In this document: in pieces, positions 48,714 through 58,247 of the stretch
How the letters are laid out: each line of letters starts with the position of its first letter
How positions within the stretch are numbered: the stretch's first letter is position 1
Notes under the pieces: generated by a model
What the model was told of the DNA's origin: nothing
The model's input: the letters and a program-made list of their open reading frames with translations, nothing else
The model's database searches: none
NCBI RefSeq assembly: GCF_007989085.1
Contig: NZ_BJVJ01000017.1
Coordinates: forward strand, 28,522-92,521
Reading direction: 5' to 3'
Length of the DNA: 64,000 nucleotides
Origin: Pseudonocardia sulfidoxydans NBRC 16205
GTDB lineage: Bacteria; Actinomycetota; Actinomycetes; Mycobacteriales; Pseudonocardiaceae
Made by a program: the position numbers and the translations under genes

Positions 48714-49451
48714 TCAATCCTGGCGGAAGAGCTCACGTTCTGCGAGCCGCCTCGCGTCGTCCGCCGACACTTCGACGTCCGCGGGCGTGAGAAGGAATAC
48801 ACGGTTCGTCACCTTGTCGATGGAACCGCGCAGCGCGAAGGCGAGCCCCGCGGCGAAGTCGACGAGGCGCTTGGCCGACGCGGCGTCGAGCTCGGTGAGG
48901 TTCATGATCACCGGCTGGCCGTCGCGGTAGCGCTCCCCGATGGTGCGCGCCTCCTTGTAGCTGCGCGGCTGCAGCGTCGTGATGCGCGACATGGCCGCCG
49001 CACCCCGGTCGCGCTGCTCCGGCAGGGCCGCCCGCTCGCCCGGACGCACCTCGCGCAGCCCCACGGGCTCGCGGACCGGCTCGCGCAGCACGGGGTCGGT
49101 GTCGACGGCCAGCGCGCCACGCACGCTGCCGGCACCCAGGCCGCTGCCGATCCCCGCGCCGACACCCGAGCCACCGCCCGCACGGACGGGCTCACGCGCC
49201 GGTCGGGTGTCGCGGGCCGGGGTGCGCTCCATGCCGCCGGGGCGGTTGGGACGCCGGTCCCACGCCTCGCCGACGGAGGCGGGTGCGTCGTATGTCTCGT
49301 ACTCGTCGGGCGCGTCGTAGCGGTCCTCGGGACCGTCCCAGCGCTCGTCCCGCCGACGCGGCGCGCCGTAGCCCGGCTCGTCGACGTAGTCGGCCATCTC
49401 GTCCGCGGGCACCATTCCGAAGTAGGCCTTGAGCCGGTACATCGCGCCCAT
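48714..49451 (-). CDS. sepF: SepF cell-division protein
   Basis: A 245-residue FtsZ membrane anchor. The N-terminal amphipathic helix [11 protein letters not shown] binds membrane; residues 20-150 are an acidic, Arg/Gly-rich linker; the C-terminal SepF domain (about 150-240) has [55 protein letters not shown] (in outline) and [17 protein letters not shown] lies six bases before ATG 49451. In actinobacteria lacking FtsA, SepF is the main FtsZ tether. Confidence 0.96.
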   Translation of the reverse strand: MGAMYRLKAYFGMVPADEMADYVDEPGYGAPRRRDERWDGPEDRYDAPDEYETYDAPASVGEAWDRRPNRPGGMERTPARDTRPAREPVRAGGGSGVGAGIGSGLGAGSVRGALAVDTDPVLREPVREPVGLREVRPGERAALPEQRDRGAAAMSRITTLQPRSYKEARTIGERYRDGQPVIMNLTELDAASAKRLVDFAAGLAFALRGSIDKVTNRVFLLTPADVEVSADDARRLAERELFRQD

Positions 49452-49506
49452 GTCGCGCTCCCCTCGTCGTCACCCGCGAACCGGCGGTCGCCCCCGCGAC
49501 CGGCGA

Positions 49507-50253
49507 TCACCGCGAGGCTAGCCGCCGTTCCCCCACAAGGGCCGTTCCGACACGCACACACGTCGATCCGTGACGGATCGCCACGTCGAGGTCGCCTGAC
49601 ATCCCGGCCGACAGCACCCTCGCAGACGGATGATCATCGCGCAGTGCGGACGCCGCGGCGGCCACGTCGGCGAACGCCCGGTCGGGGTCGGCGCCCAGTG
49701 GCGCAACGGCCATGAGCCCGTCGAGCCGGAGCCCGTCCAGGCCGCTGACGTGCGCTGCGAGCGCGGCGAGGCCGTCGCGGGCGACGCCGCCCCGGGCCGG
49801 GTCGCCGTCGACGCTGTACTGCAGCAGCACCGGCAGCGGCCCCTCACGCTCACCCTGCTCGACGGCCCGGCGGACCTGGGTGTCGAGCGCGTCGGCGAGC
49901 CGGGCCGAGTCGACCGACTCCACGCGTGTCACCCACGGGGCCACCACGCGCGCCTTGTTCCGTTGCAGCCCGCCGACGAAGAACCACCGCGGCGCGGCGC
50001 CCGGTGCGAGCCGGGCGACCTCGCCGACCTTCTCCGCGGCCTCCTGCGCCCGGTTCTCCCCGAAGTCGGTCAGGCCCAGCTCGACCAGGATCGCGACGTC
50101 GGCCGCCGGGATCGTCTTGGTGACGGCCAGCAGGTCGACCTCGGCGACGTCGCGGCCCGCGGCGGCGCACGCCCGCGCGATCGCCTCGCGGACCCGCGCG
50201 AGCCGCCGGATCAGGTCCTCGCGCCGTTCGTCGGTCGTCGGTCGTCCGCTCAT
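49507..50253 (-). CDS. YggS-family PLP homeostasis protein
   Basis: A 248-residue PLP-binding TIM-barrel protein that buffers PLP and affects amino-acid balance rather than catalysing a known reaction. PLP-lysine K46 is in LLAVTKTIPA; FGENRAQEA, FVGGLQRNK, VESVDSARLA, LSAGMSGDLDVAIRHGSTCVRVGTALVG are the hallmark blocks. Conserved place between pgeF and sepF in the dcw cluster. Confidence 0.96.
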   Translation of the reverse strand: MSGRPTTDERREDLIRRLARVREAIARACAAAGRDVAEVDLLAVTKTIPAADVAILVELGLTDFGENRAQEAAEKVGEVARLAPGAAPRWFFVGGLQRNKARVVAPWVTRVESVDSARLADALDTQVRRAVEQGEREGPLPVLLQYSVDGDPARGGVARDGLAALAAHVSGLDGLRLDGLMAVAPLGADPDRAFADVAAAASALRDDHPSARVLSAGMSGDLDVAIRHGSTCVRVGTALVGERRLASR

Positions 50254-50284
50254 CTCGTCCTCTCACGCCCGGCCGCTGCGCCGC

Positions 50285-50334
50285 GCGCAACCTCTGTGCT
50301 GTCCGCGGGCCTCCGGGCAGCAGTGGGGTTGCGC
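50285..50334. repeat. Hairpin of the GCGCAACCTC repeat family
   Basis: Left arm GCGCAACCTCTGTGCTG and right arm CAGCAGTGGGGTTGCGC can pair with a few mismatches around a loop of about 16 bases. It lies in the 124-base gap between YggS and pgeF and matches the motif repeated at 5373-5553, showing a dispersed family. Confidence 0.8.
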
Positions 50335-50377
50335 CCGGGTGTGCTCGCGGCCCTGTGCCCACGGCCCGATCGGATGC

Positions 50378-51100
50378 TCACCCGTCGGACGGGTCGAGCC
50401 ACACCACCCCGGCCTGCCGTCCGGTGGACCCCTCGCGGCGGTGGCTGAACAGGTCCGGATCCTCCATCGTGCACCGCGGGTCCCGGGCAACCCCGCGGAC
50501 ACCCATGACGTCGAGCTGGCGGTGCAGGCCCGCCCGGATGTCGATCCCCGGCGTACCGCGGCGGGTCCGGCCACCGCTTCCCGGCAGCGCCGCGCCGACC
50601 TCGTCGCGCATCTCGGCGGGCACCTCGTAACAGCCGCCGCAGACCGCCGGGCCCAGCAGGACCACGACGTCCTCCACGTGCGCGCCGAGTGCCACCATCG
50701 CCTCCACCGTCGCCGGGACGATCCCGGCCGCGGCCCCGACCCGGCCGGCGTGCGCGGCACCGACGACACCGGCCTTCGGGTCGGACAGCAGCACCGGGAC
50801 GCAGTCCGCGGCGAGCACCGCCAGCCCCACACCCGGCTCGGCGGTCACGACCGCGTCCGTGCCCGGGACGTCGTCGGCCGCCGGTGACGTCGCTCCCGGG
50901 CCCGTCACCGTCTCGACGCGCGTGCCGTGCACCTGCTGCAGGAACACCGCGCCGGACAGGCCCAGCTCACGCACGAGCCGCCCCCGGTTCGCGGCGACCG
51001 CCGTCGGGTCGTCGCCCACCCCGCGGGACAGGTTGAAACTGCGGAACGCGCCGGCGGAACGGCCGCCGGCACGAGTGGTCACGACCTTGCGTACGCGCAC
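50378..51100 (-). CDS. pgeF: Polyphenol oxidase / peptidoglycan editing factor PgeF
   Basis: A 240-residue YfiH/DUF152 protein. Metal-ligand blocks are visible: LQQVHGTRVETV, VLAADCVPVLLSD, VGAAHAGRVGAAAGIV, GPAVCGGCYEVP and the late PDLFSHRREGSTGRQAGVVWL. PgeF removes wrongly incorporated residues from muropeptide precursors; purine nucleosidase and laccase activities are reported for relatives. GTG 51100 is the only start codon in frame after the upstream stop; no ribosome site is seen. Conserved neighbour of ftsZ. Confidence 0.92.
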   Translation of the reverse strand: MRVRKVVTTRAGGRSAGAFRSFNLSRGVGDDPTAVAANRGRLVRELGLSGAVFLQQVHGTRVETVTGPGATSPAADDVPGTDAVVTAEPGVGLAVLAADCVPVLLSDPKAGVVGAAHAGRVGAAAGIVPATVEAMVALGAHVEDVVVLLGPAVCGGCYEVPAEMRDEVGAALPGSGGRTRRGTPGIDIRAGLHRQLDVMGVRGVARDPRCTMEDPDLFSHRREGSTGRQAGVVWLDPSDG

Positions 51101-51147
51101 CGCGTCAGCGTCGCACGCCCCAGGGCGCGCGAGGCACGACGGGCCGG

Positions 51148-52587
51148 TCAGCGACGCATGAAGGGCGGCACGTCGACGTCGTCGTCGAGGTCGTCGAAGT
51201 CCCCGTCGGAGACGGGCACCGCGGGACCGTGCGTCGGCGTCGTCGGTGCCGCGTGCGCGCCGCCGAGCGAGCTCATCGCCGGGTCGGCGCGGCCACTCTC
51301 CGGGCTCCGCGGGGCCGGGGGCACGTAGGTCTGCTGCGGCAGCGGCGCCGCGGGCGGCAGCGTGCCCGCCTGGTTCGGGCCGAGACCGGTCGCAGCCGTG
51401 GCCACCGGAGCGGCGGGCGTCGTCGCGACCGGGGCCGCCACCGCGGCCGCGACCGGCGGTGCCGCGGGCGGCGGGGTGGCCGGAGCTGCCGGGGTCTGCG
51501 GCGCGGCGGGCGCGTGCACGGCCGGGGTGTGGACCGCGGCAGGCTGGCTCGTCGAGCCACCGGAGGCGGGCGTGGTGCCCGACCCGGGTGCGGCGTCGGT
51601 GGAGCGGAAGGTCGACGGATCGAGCTGCTTGTGCGCGGGCGTGCCGCCATCGAACCCCGCTGCTATCACGGTGACACGCACCTCGTCGCCGAGGGAGTCG
51701 TCGATCACCGTGCCGAAGATGATGTTCGCGTCGGGGTGCGCCGCCTCCTGCACGAGCGAGGCGGCCTCGTTGATCTCGAACAGGCCGAGGTCGGAGCCAC
51801 CCGCGATCGACAGCAGCACACCCTGCGCGCCGTCCATCGACGCCTCCAGCAGCGGCGAGTTGATCGCCGAGCTGGCGGCCTGCACGGCGCGGCCCTCCCC
51901 GCGGGAGGACCCTATTCCCATCAACGCGCTGCCCGCCCCCGACATGACGCTCTTGACGTCGGCGAAGTCGAGGTTGATCAGGCCGGGCGTGGTGATCAGG
52001 TTGGTGATGCCCTGGACACCGGAGAGGAGCACCTCGTCGGCGGAGCGGAAGGCGTCCATCAGCGAGACGCCGACGTCGCCGAGCTGCAGCAGCCGGTCGT
52101 TGGGGATGACGATGAGGGTGTCGCACTCGTTGCGCATCGCGTTGATGCCCTCGTCGGCCTGGCCGGCGCGGCGCTTGCCCTCGAAGGTGAACGGCCGGGT
52201 CACGACGCCGATCGTCAGCGCCCCGAGCTTGCGCGCGATCGAGGCGATCACGGGCGCGCCGCCGGTGCCGGTGCCGCCGCCCTCCCCCGCCGTCACGAAG
52301 ACCATGTCGGCCCCCTTGAGGACCTCCTCGATCTCCTCGCGGTGGTCCTCGGCGGCCTTGCGGCCCACCTCCGGGTTCGCCCCGGCCCCGAGGCCGCGGG
52401 TCAGCTCCCGGCCGATGTCGAGCTTGACGTCCGCGTCGGACATCAGCAGGGCCTGCGCGTCGGTGTTGACGGCGACGAACTCGACGCCCTTCAGACCGAC
52501 CTCGATCATGCGGTTGACGGCGTTCACGCCGCCGCCACCGATACCGACGACCTTGATCACGGCCAGGTAGTTGTGCGGGGGCGTCAT
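51148..52587 (-). CDS. ftsZ: Cell-division GTPase FtsZ
   Basis: A 479-residue tubulin homologue forming the division ring. GTP-binding [11 protein letters not shown] and the tubulin signature [13 protein letters not shown] are present; T7 loop region [20 protein letters not shown]. From about residue 315 a long Pro/Ala linker leads to the C-terminal peptide [10 protein letters not shown], which binds SepF and FtsW. ATG 52587 has GGAAGGTG six bases upstream and is preferred over 52596. Confidence 0.98.
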   Translation of the reverse strand: MTPPHNYLAVIKVVGIGGGGVNAVNRMIEVGLKGVEFVAVNTDAQALLMSDADVKLDIGRELTRGLGAGANPEVGRKAAEDHREEIEEVLKGADMVFVTAGEGGGTGTGGAPVIASIARKLGALTIGVVTRPFTFEGKRRAGQADEGINAMRNECDTLIVIPNDRLLQLGDVGVSLMDAFRSADEVLLSGVQGITNLITTPGLINLDFADVKSVMSGAGSALMGIGSSRGEGRAVQAASSAINSPLLEASMDGAQGVLLSIAGGSDLGLFEINEAASLVQEAAHPDANIIFGTVIDDSLGDEVRVTVIAAGFDGGTPAHKQLDPSTFRSTDAAPGSGTTPASGGSTSQPAAVHTPAVHAPAAPQTPAAPATPPPAAPPVAAAVAAPVATTPAAPVATAATGLGPNQAGTLPPAAPLPQQTYVPPAPRSPESGRADPAMSSLGGAHAAPTTPTHGPAVPVSDGDFDDLDDDVDVPPFMRR

Positions 52588-52651
52588 GCGCGGCACCTTC
52601 CAGTTGCTCGGGTCCGGTCCAGCTCCGGTTGGTCCGGGCCTTCACGCGAGA

Positions 52652-52680
52652 ACGCTAGGTGCGGGCAGGGTGTCGGTCCA
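52652..52680 (-). promoter_or_regulatory. Promoter of ftsZ
   Basis: On the minus strand TGGACC (52675-52680) and TAGCGT (52652-52657) are separated by 17 bases, a good -35/-10 pair in the 172-base gap between ftsQ and ftsZ. Initiation near 52645 gives a leader of about 58 bases. Separate ftsZ promoters are usual in actinobacteria. Confidence 0.55.
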
Positions 52681-52759
52681 TTAGGCGCGCCGCGCGTCGG
52701 CAACCCCCCAGGCGGGTGTTTCGCACTGTCGTGACCTCTTCGTGACCGGCCGTGCGCGG

Positions 52760-53929
52760 TCAGCGACGGATCGTCGGGAGATCGGGGCTGGCGACGTCGA
52801 AAACGCTGCCCTTCTCCGTGAGCAGCGCGGTGAGCACGGCGGCCTTGCGCTGGGAGTTCTCGGCCGACCCCCAAACGACACGCCGATCGTCGGAGAGGAC
52901 GAGCTCGACCGTCGGGAGTCCGCCGGTGGCCGCGGGGGCGATCACGGTGATCGTCAACACCTGCGACCGGACGGCGTCGGGCAGCGCGGCGAGCACCCCG
53001 AGCCCCGCGGTGGTCTGGACGTCGCCGGGCTCGATCGAGCCCGTGATGCTCACGTTCAGGTGCGGAAGCACCGGCGGTACCTCGGGCGCCTGCTGGTAGG
53101 CCATGCCGGTGCCGTCGACGAGCATCAGGCCCCTGGAGGTGTCGGCCAGCGCGACGGCGACACGCTCCACGACCGTCACGACGACGGTGTGCGGCCAGTC
53201 CCGGCCGACCGTCACCGACGCGACAGCGGGCAGGGCCGCGACGCGCTGTTCCGCGCCGGAGGTGTCGACGCCCGCCAGCGGCCCGCCCGCCGGGATCGCG
53301 GCGGCCGCGAGGACCTGCTCCTGCGGGACGGTCAGCGCGCCCTCGACGGTCACCGTCTCGACGTCGGCGAGGCCGCTGCCGTAGAGGAGGAACGCGACGC
53401 CGCCGGCGAGCCCGCCGAGCAGCACGAGGACGACGACGAGCAGCGCGATCCGGCGGCGGCGCAGGAAGTGCGGGGCGGGCCGGACCGGGCGGGGCCGCGC
53501 GGGACGGGCCGTGGTCTCCCGCGTCGTGTCGGCGCTGCCGGTGGCGGGGCTGCCGGTGGCGGGGCTGCCGGTGGCGGGGCTGCCGGTGGCGGGGCTGCGC
53601 TCGTCCGCGCGGGCGGTCGGCTCCTCACCGGTCCTCGGTGCCTCCTCGTTCCTGTCGTCCTTGTCGTGGCTCTCGTCCGCGACCGGGGCGTCCTCGTCGC
53701 CGGTGCGGCGCTCGGGCGCGCGTGGGGTGCGGTTGCCGCCGCTGGAACCCGGGATGGCACCGACGCCGCCGGCCCCGATCCGGCGCCCGCGGCCGTCGGT
53801 ACGCGCCGTCCCCGTCCGCTTCACGTCGGCACGCTTGTCCGCAGCGCCGGGACGCCTGCCCGTCGCGGAGGTGCGTTTCTCCCCCGCCCCGGGGCGCGTG
53901 TCACCGGCACCGGCGCGCGTGTCACCCAC
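52760..53929 (-). CDS. ftsQ: Cell-division protein FtsQ (N-terminus possibly cut by a frameshift)
   Basis: The frame gives 389 residues from GTG 53929. Residues 1-155 are a charged, disordered cytoplasmic part with four exact SPATG units (112-131, 15-base repeat at 53534-53593). One membrane helix follows (161-184), then the POTRA domain (VETVTVEGALTVPQEQVLAAAAIP...) and the FtsQ domain with GRDWPHTVVVTVVERVAVAL and DGTGMAYQ. FtsQ links FtsL/FtsB to FtsI/FtsW in the divisome. The start is doubtful: 325 bases separate it from murC while all other joints here overlap, and another frame continues in coding style up to GTG 54258 on the murC stop. Confidence 0.9.
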   Translation of the reverse strand: MGDTRAGAGDTRPGAGEKRTSATGRRPGAADKRADVKRTGTARTDGRGRRIGAGGVGAIPGSSGGNRTPRAPERRTGDEDAPVADESHDKDDRNEEAPRTGEEPTARADERSPATGSPATGSPATGSPATGSADTTRETTARPARPRPVRPAPHFLRRRRIALLVVVLVLLGGLAGGVAFLLYGSGLADVETVTVEGALTVPQEQVLAAAAIPAGGPLAGVDTSGAEQRVAALPAVASVTVGRDWPHTVVVTVVERVAVALADTSRGLMLVDGTGMAYQQAPEVPPVLPHLNVSITGSIEPGDVQTTAGLGVLAALPDAVRSQVLTITVIAPAATGGLPTVELVLSDDRRVVWGSAENSQRKAAVLTALLTEKGSVFDVASPDLPTIRR

Positions 53930-54258
53930 ACCGGTGCGCTTGTCACCGGCAGCGGCGCGCGTGGCCCCGTGCGGCCCCGGCCTGTGCCGTCGCGGCCGGT
54001 GCCGTCGCGGCCGGTGGGCGACGCCTCGCCCGCGGCCCGGCGGGTCTCCCGGCCGGCGCGCCCGGGCTGGGCCGGCAGCCGCTCCGCACGGCCGGTGTCC
54101 TCACCACGAGGCCGCTCGAGGCTCCCCTTCGCATCACGGGAGCCGTCGTCGGCCGTGTCCTTCGTGCGGTCCTTCCCGGCGTCCGCCCGCCCGGCACCGG
54201 CGCGACGGGTGCGACCGTCGCGCTCGCGTGCCGAACCGGGGGCCGCCGGGCGCCTCAC
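53930..54258 (-). other. Probable 5' extension of ftsQ in another frame
   Basis: From GTG 54258, which overlaps the murC stop as GTGA, an open frame runs leftwards with coding-like third positions: [20 protein letters not shown] ... GKDRTKDTADDGSRDAKGSL ... GRDGTGRDGTGRGRTG. It stays open to 53821 but its character shifts near 53960-53980, where the FtsQ frame takes over with ATRAAAGDKRTG. One extra G in either run of four (plus strand CCCC at 53965-53968 or 53975-53978) would join the two into a protein of about 499 residues. No other gene is seen here. Confidence 0.6.
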
Positions 54259-55685
54259 CTGGAGCCCTCCTCGCGGACCTCGAGCTCGCGCAGCACCTCC
54301 GGGCCCAGCACGGTGACGTCGCCGGCACCCATGGTCAGCACCAGGTCGCCCGGGCGTGCGATACCGGCGAGCACCACCGGGACCTCGGACCAGCTCGGCA
54401 CGTGACGCACCGCCCCCACCGGCAGGTCGACCGCGTCGGCGACCAGCGCGCCGGTGACGCCGGGCTCCGGGTCCTCCCGGGCACCGTAGACGTCGAGGAC
54501 GACGACCTCGTCGGCGAGCGAGAGTGCCGCGCCGAACTCCGCGGCGAACAGCCGGGTGCGGGAGTACAGGTGCGGCTGGAACCCGACGACGACCCGGCCC
54601 GTGCCCGCGACGGCACGGGCGGCCCGCAGCGTCGCGGCGACCTCCGTCGGGTGGTGGGCGTAGTCGTCGTACACGGCCACACCGGCGGCGCGGCCCTTGT
54701 ACTCGAACCGGCGGCGGACCCCGTCGAACCCGGCCAGGCCCTCCAGCAGGGCGTCGACGGGCGCGCCCAGCTCGACACCGGCGAGGAACGCGCCGAGGGC
54801 GTTGAGGGCCATGTGCTCGCCGGGGACGGCGAGGCGCACCGCGAGTTCGACGCCGCGGTGGCGGGCACGGACCCGGGCGCCGGCGCCGTCGGGCCGGTGG
54901 TCGACGAGGACGGCGTCGTCGGTGCCCGCGGCGGTGCGACCGTAGCGGCGGACGGTGAGCCCGCGCTGCTCGGCGTGGTCGGCGAGCTCGGCCGCGCCGG
55001 GGTCGTCGACGCACGCGACGAGCACCCCACCGGCCGGGATGCGGCCGACGAACGCGTGGAACACCGCCCGGTAGGCGGCCTCGGTGCCGTGGTGGTCGAG
55101 GTGGTCGGGCTCGACGTTGGTGACGACGGCGACGCCCGGGGTGTAGGCGGTGAAGGAGCCGTCGCTCTCGTCGGCCTCCACGACGAACACGTCGCCCGCG
55201 CCGTGGTGGGCACCGGCGCCGGACGCCGCGAGGTCGCCGCCGATCGCGAACGACGGGTCGAAACCGCAGTGCTGCAGGGCGACGGTGAGCATCGAGCTCG
55301 TCGACGTCTTGCCGTGCGTCCCGGCGACGGCGGCGACGCGGCGGCCCGTGGTGAGGTCGGCCAGCGCGTCGGCCCGGTGCACGACCAGCAGGCCCCGCTC
55401 GCGGGCCGCGGCCAGCTCGGGGTTGGTCTCGCGGATCGCCGTGGACACCACGACGGTCGGGGGGCCGTCGAGCTGGTCGAGGTGGCCGGCGTCGTGCCCG
55501 ACGGCGACGTGCGCGCCCAGGGCCCGCAGAGCCATGACGGTGCGGGAGTCCTTGGCGTCGGACCCCGAGACGGCGACGCCACGGGCCAGCAGGATGCGGG
55601 CGATGCCGCCCATCCCGGCGCCGCCGATCCCGATGAGGTGGACGCGCTCCCCGAGCAGCGGGGCGGGGGTGGTGGGCCCGGTCAC
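54255..55685 (-). CDS. murC: UDP-N-acetylmuramate-L-alanine ligase
   Basis: A 476-residue Mur ligase adding L-Ala to UDP-MurNAc. The N-terminal [18 protein letters not shown] binds UDP; ATP-binding loop is [14 protein letters not shown] (about 115-128); [12 protein letters not shown] and [10 protein letters not shown] are MurC signatures, as is [18 protein letters not shown] 55685 overlaps the murG stop by four bases. It ends at the overlap with the presumed ftsQ start. Confidence 0.97.
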   Translation of the reverse strand: MTGPTTPAPLLGERVHLIGIGGAGMGGIARILLARGVAVSGSDAKDSRTVMALRALGAHVAVGHDAGHLDQLDGPPTVVVSTAIRETNPELAAARERGLLVVHRADALADLTTGRRVAAVAGTHGKTSTSSMLTVALQHCGFDPSFAIGGDLAASGAGAHHGAGDVFVVEADESDGSFTAYTPGVAVVTNVEPDHLDHHGTEAAYRAVFHAFVGRIPAGGVLVACVDDPGAAELADHAEQRGLTVRRYGRTAAGTDDAVLVDHRPDGAGARVRARHRGVELAVRLAVPGEHMALNALGAFLAGVELGAPVDALLEGLAGFDGVRRRFEYKGRAAGVAVYDDYAHHPTEVAATLRAARAVAGTGRVVVGFQPHLYSRTRLFAAEFGAALSLADEVVVLDVYGAREDPEPGVTGALVADAVDLPVGAVRHVPSWSEVPVVLAGIARPGDLVLTMGAGDVTVLGPEVLRELEVREEGSR

Positions 55686-56776
55686 CGGACTCCCTTGCCG
55701 GCCGTGGCGCCGAGGGCGACGTCGAGGGCGAGGCGGGCGAGCCGCTCGTCGGCGTCGGCGTGGCCCGAGGCGCGGGCCGCGGCACCCATGGCGGCGAGCC
55801 GCGCCGGGTCGCCGAGCAGCGGCAGCAGCTCCGCGAGGACACGCTCGCCGGTGGTCTCGGCGTCGGGCACCAGGATTCCGCCGCCGTTGGCGACGACGGG
55901 GCGGGCGTTGAGCGCCTGCTCGCCGTTGCCGTGCGGGAGCGGCACGTACATGGCCGGTAGCCCGACGGCCGTCACCTCGGCGACCGTCGTCATGCCGCAG
56001 CGGCCGAGGACGGCGTCAGCGGCGGCGTAGGCCAGGTCCATCCGTTCGATGTAGGGCAGCGGGACGTAGCCGGCGGTCTCGGGGCCGGCGGTGCCGGTCT
56101 TGCCGTGGGCGTGCAGGACCGCGACGCCCGCCTCGGCGAGCCCGGGCAGCGCGGCGGCGACGGCGGAGTTGAGGGTGCGGGCGCCTTGGGAGCCGCCGAA
56201 CACCAGCAGCACCGGCCCGTCGGCGGGCAGCCCGAAGTGGGCGCGGGCCTCGGCGCGCAGCCCGGCCCGGTCGAGCCCGGTGATGGAGCGGCGCAACGGC
56301 ATCCCGACGACCTGCTCGTGCGGCAGCCCCGTGCCGGGGACGGCCGTGGCGACCGCGGCGGCGAACCGGGCACCGACCTTGTTGGCCAGCCCGGCTCGGG
56401 CGTTGGCCTCGTGCACGACGACCGGCACCCGGCCGCGCGCGCCCAGGTAGGCGGGCAGCGAGACATAGCCGCCGAACCCGACGACGACGTCGGCGTCGAC
56501 GTCGCGCAGCACGTCGCGGACGGCGCCGATCGCGGTGCGGACCCGCCCCGGCAGCCGCAGCAGGTCCTTGCTGGGCTTGCGCGGCAAGGGGACCGGCGGG
56601 ATCAACCGCAGCGGGTAGCCGCGCGCGGGGATGAGCGTGGTGTCGAGGCCGCGCTCGGTGCCCAGCGCCGTGACGACGGCGTCGGGGTGGGCGCGGCGCA
56701 CCGCGTCGGCGAACGCGAGCGCGGGCTCGATGTGCCCGGCACTCCCGCCCCCGGCGACGACCACCGAGAGGGTCAT
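55682..56776 (-). CDS. murG: Undecaprenyl-PP-MurNAc-pentapeptide GlcNAc transferase
   Basis: A 364-residue GT28 enzyme that turns lipid I into lipid II on the inner membrane face. Glycine-rich loop 1 is [19 protein letters not shown], and [44 protein letters not shown] and [35 protein letters not shown] (in outline) are diagnostic. The usual GGTGGHI motif reads GGGSAGHI, as in mycobacteria. ATG 56776 (MTLSVVV) is preferred; the frame continues upstream but lacks family similarity. Confidence 0.97.
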   Translation of the reverse strand: MTLSVVVAGGGSAGHIEPALAFADAVRRAHPDAVVTALGTERGLDTTLIPARGYPLRLIPPVPLPRKPSKDLLRLPGRVRTAIGAVRDVLRDVDADVVVGFGGYVSLPAYLGARGRVPVVVHEANARAGLANKVGARFAAAVATAVPGTGLPHEQVVGMPLRRSITGLDRAGLRAEARAHFGLPADGPVLLVFGGSQGARTLNSAVAAALPGLAEAGVAVLHAHGKTGTAGPETAGYVPLPYIERMDLAYAAADAVLGRCGMTTVAEVTAVGLPAMYVPLPHGNGEQALNARPVVANGGGILVPDAETTGERVLAELLPLLGDPARLAAMGAAARASGHADADERLARLALDVALGATAGKGVR

Positions 56777-56849
56777 CGCTCGTCCTCGCTGAGGCTCGGC
56801 CGGCGCTTCGCGCGGGGGCTGTGTCGATGATTCGCTCGCTGACGCTCCC

Positions 56850-58247
56850 TCATCGTCTGACCCGCTGGGCGGGCGGGCGCGCGGCCGGCGCACGGTAGGG
56901 CTCGGGGGTGGGCAGGCGCAGCAGCCGCGCGATGCGGCCCTGGCCTCCGTTGCGCAGCACCGCGACCGCCTCCGGCTCGTGCCGGGCGGCGTTGGCGAGC
57001 ACGCCGAACGCGAACATGGTGACCACCAGGGACGTGCCTCCGGACGAGATGAGGGGCAGCTGCAGCCCGGTGACCGGCAGCAGGCCCACGACGTAGCCGA
57101 TGTTGATGGCGGCCTGGACGACCAGCCACGCGGTGAGCGTGGAGCAGACGATCCGCAGCCACGGGTCGGCGCTGCGGGTGGCGATGCGCAGACCGGTGTA
57201 GGCGAGCGTCGCGAAGAGGGCGAGGACGGCGAAGGCCCCGATGAACCCGAGCTCCTCGCCGATGATCGCGAAGATGAAGTCGTTGTGCGCGTTGGGCAGG
57301 TAGCTCCATTTGGCGCGGCCCTGGCCGAGCCCGACGCCGAAGAGGCCGCCGTCGGCGAGCGAGTACAGCGCCTGGGTGGCCTGGTAGCCGGGGCCGAGCG
57401 GGTCGCTGCCGGCCGAGAGGAACGCGGTGATGCGGCTCTGCCGGTACCCGGCGGTGAGGCCGAGGATCAGCGCACCGGCGAGGCCGCCGCCGGCGAGCGC
57501 GAGCAGCAGCCGGCCGCGGGCGCCGGCGAAGAACAGCAGCGCGATGAGCACGATGCCCAGCGACACCGTCATGCCGAGGTCGGGTTCGAGGACCAGCAGC
57601 GTCGCGAGCACCAGCGCGACCGGGACGACCGGGGACAGTGCGTGCTTCCAGCGGTGCATGACCTTGCGGCGGGTGGCGAGCACGTGCGCGCCCCACAGGG
57701 CCAGGGCGACCTTGGCGGGCTCGCCGGGCTGGAACGCGAAGGGGCCCAGGGTGAACCAGGCCCGCGAACCACCTCGGACCGAGCCGAGGCCCGGGATCAG
57801 CACCAGTGCCAGCAGCACGGCGCACACGAGCAGCAGGACCGGCGACAGGGCGCGCAGCGTCGTCGGCTTGATCCGCAGGCCGACGTAGAACACGACGAGA
57901 CCGACGGCGCAGAACATGACCTGGCGGGTGAACACCGAGTACGACGACCCGCCGGAGGTGAGCGACTCGACCGACGACGCCGACAGCACCATGACGAGCC
58001 CGAACGTCGTGAGCAGGCCGAAGACGCCCAGCACGAGGTGTAGCGAGGTCAGCGGGCGGCGCAGCCACTGGGCGAGCGCGGTCCCGGCGCGGCCGATGGC
58101 GGCGCGGGCACCGGTGAGGGCCTGCGGGCCCGCCACCGTCTTGCGCAGTGACACCTTCGGCGCGGACGCACCGCCGGCGGCACCTGACCTCGCGGCACCC
58201 GACCTCGCGGCACCGGACCTGGCGGCGGCGCGTTCCGCGGGGCTCAT
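56850..58247 (-). CDS. ftsW: SEDS lipid II polymerase FtsW
   Basis: A 465-residue SEDS glycosyltransferase with ten helices making septal glycan with Fts[73 protein letters not shown] and [21 protein letters not shown] are signature segments. The N-terminus carries three RSGAA repeats (15-base units near 58186-58230) and a basic region. ATG 58247 overlaps the murD stop. A 73-base spacer separates it from murG. Confidence 0.96.
   Translation of the reverse strand: MSPAERAAARSGAARSGAARSGAAGGASAPKVSLRKTVAGPQALTGARAAIGRAGTALAQWLRRPLTSLHLVLGVFGLLTTFGLVMVLSASSVESLTSGGSSYSVFTRQVMFCAVGLVVFYVGLRIKPTTLRALSPVLLLVCAVLLALVLIPGLGSVRGGSRAWFTLGPFAFQPGEPAKVALALWGAHVLATRRKVMHRWKHALSPVVPVALVLATLLVLEPDLGMTVSLGIVLIALLFFAGARGRLLLALAGGGLAGALILGLTAGYRQSRITAFLSAGSDPLGPGYQATQALYSLADGGLFGVGLGQGRAKWSYLPNAHNDFIFAIIGEELGFIGAFAVLALFATLAYTGLRIATRSADPWLRIVCSTLTAWLVVQAAINIGYVVGLLPVTGLQLPLISSGGTSLVVTMFAFGVLANAARHEPEAVAVLRNGGQGRIARLLRLPTPEPYRAPAARPPAQRVRR

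Noticed and set aside
53821..55842. 673-codon frame overlapping murC
   Set aside because: Most of it is an off-frame shadow of murC; only the part below 54258 looks coding and is treated as a possible ftsQ extension.
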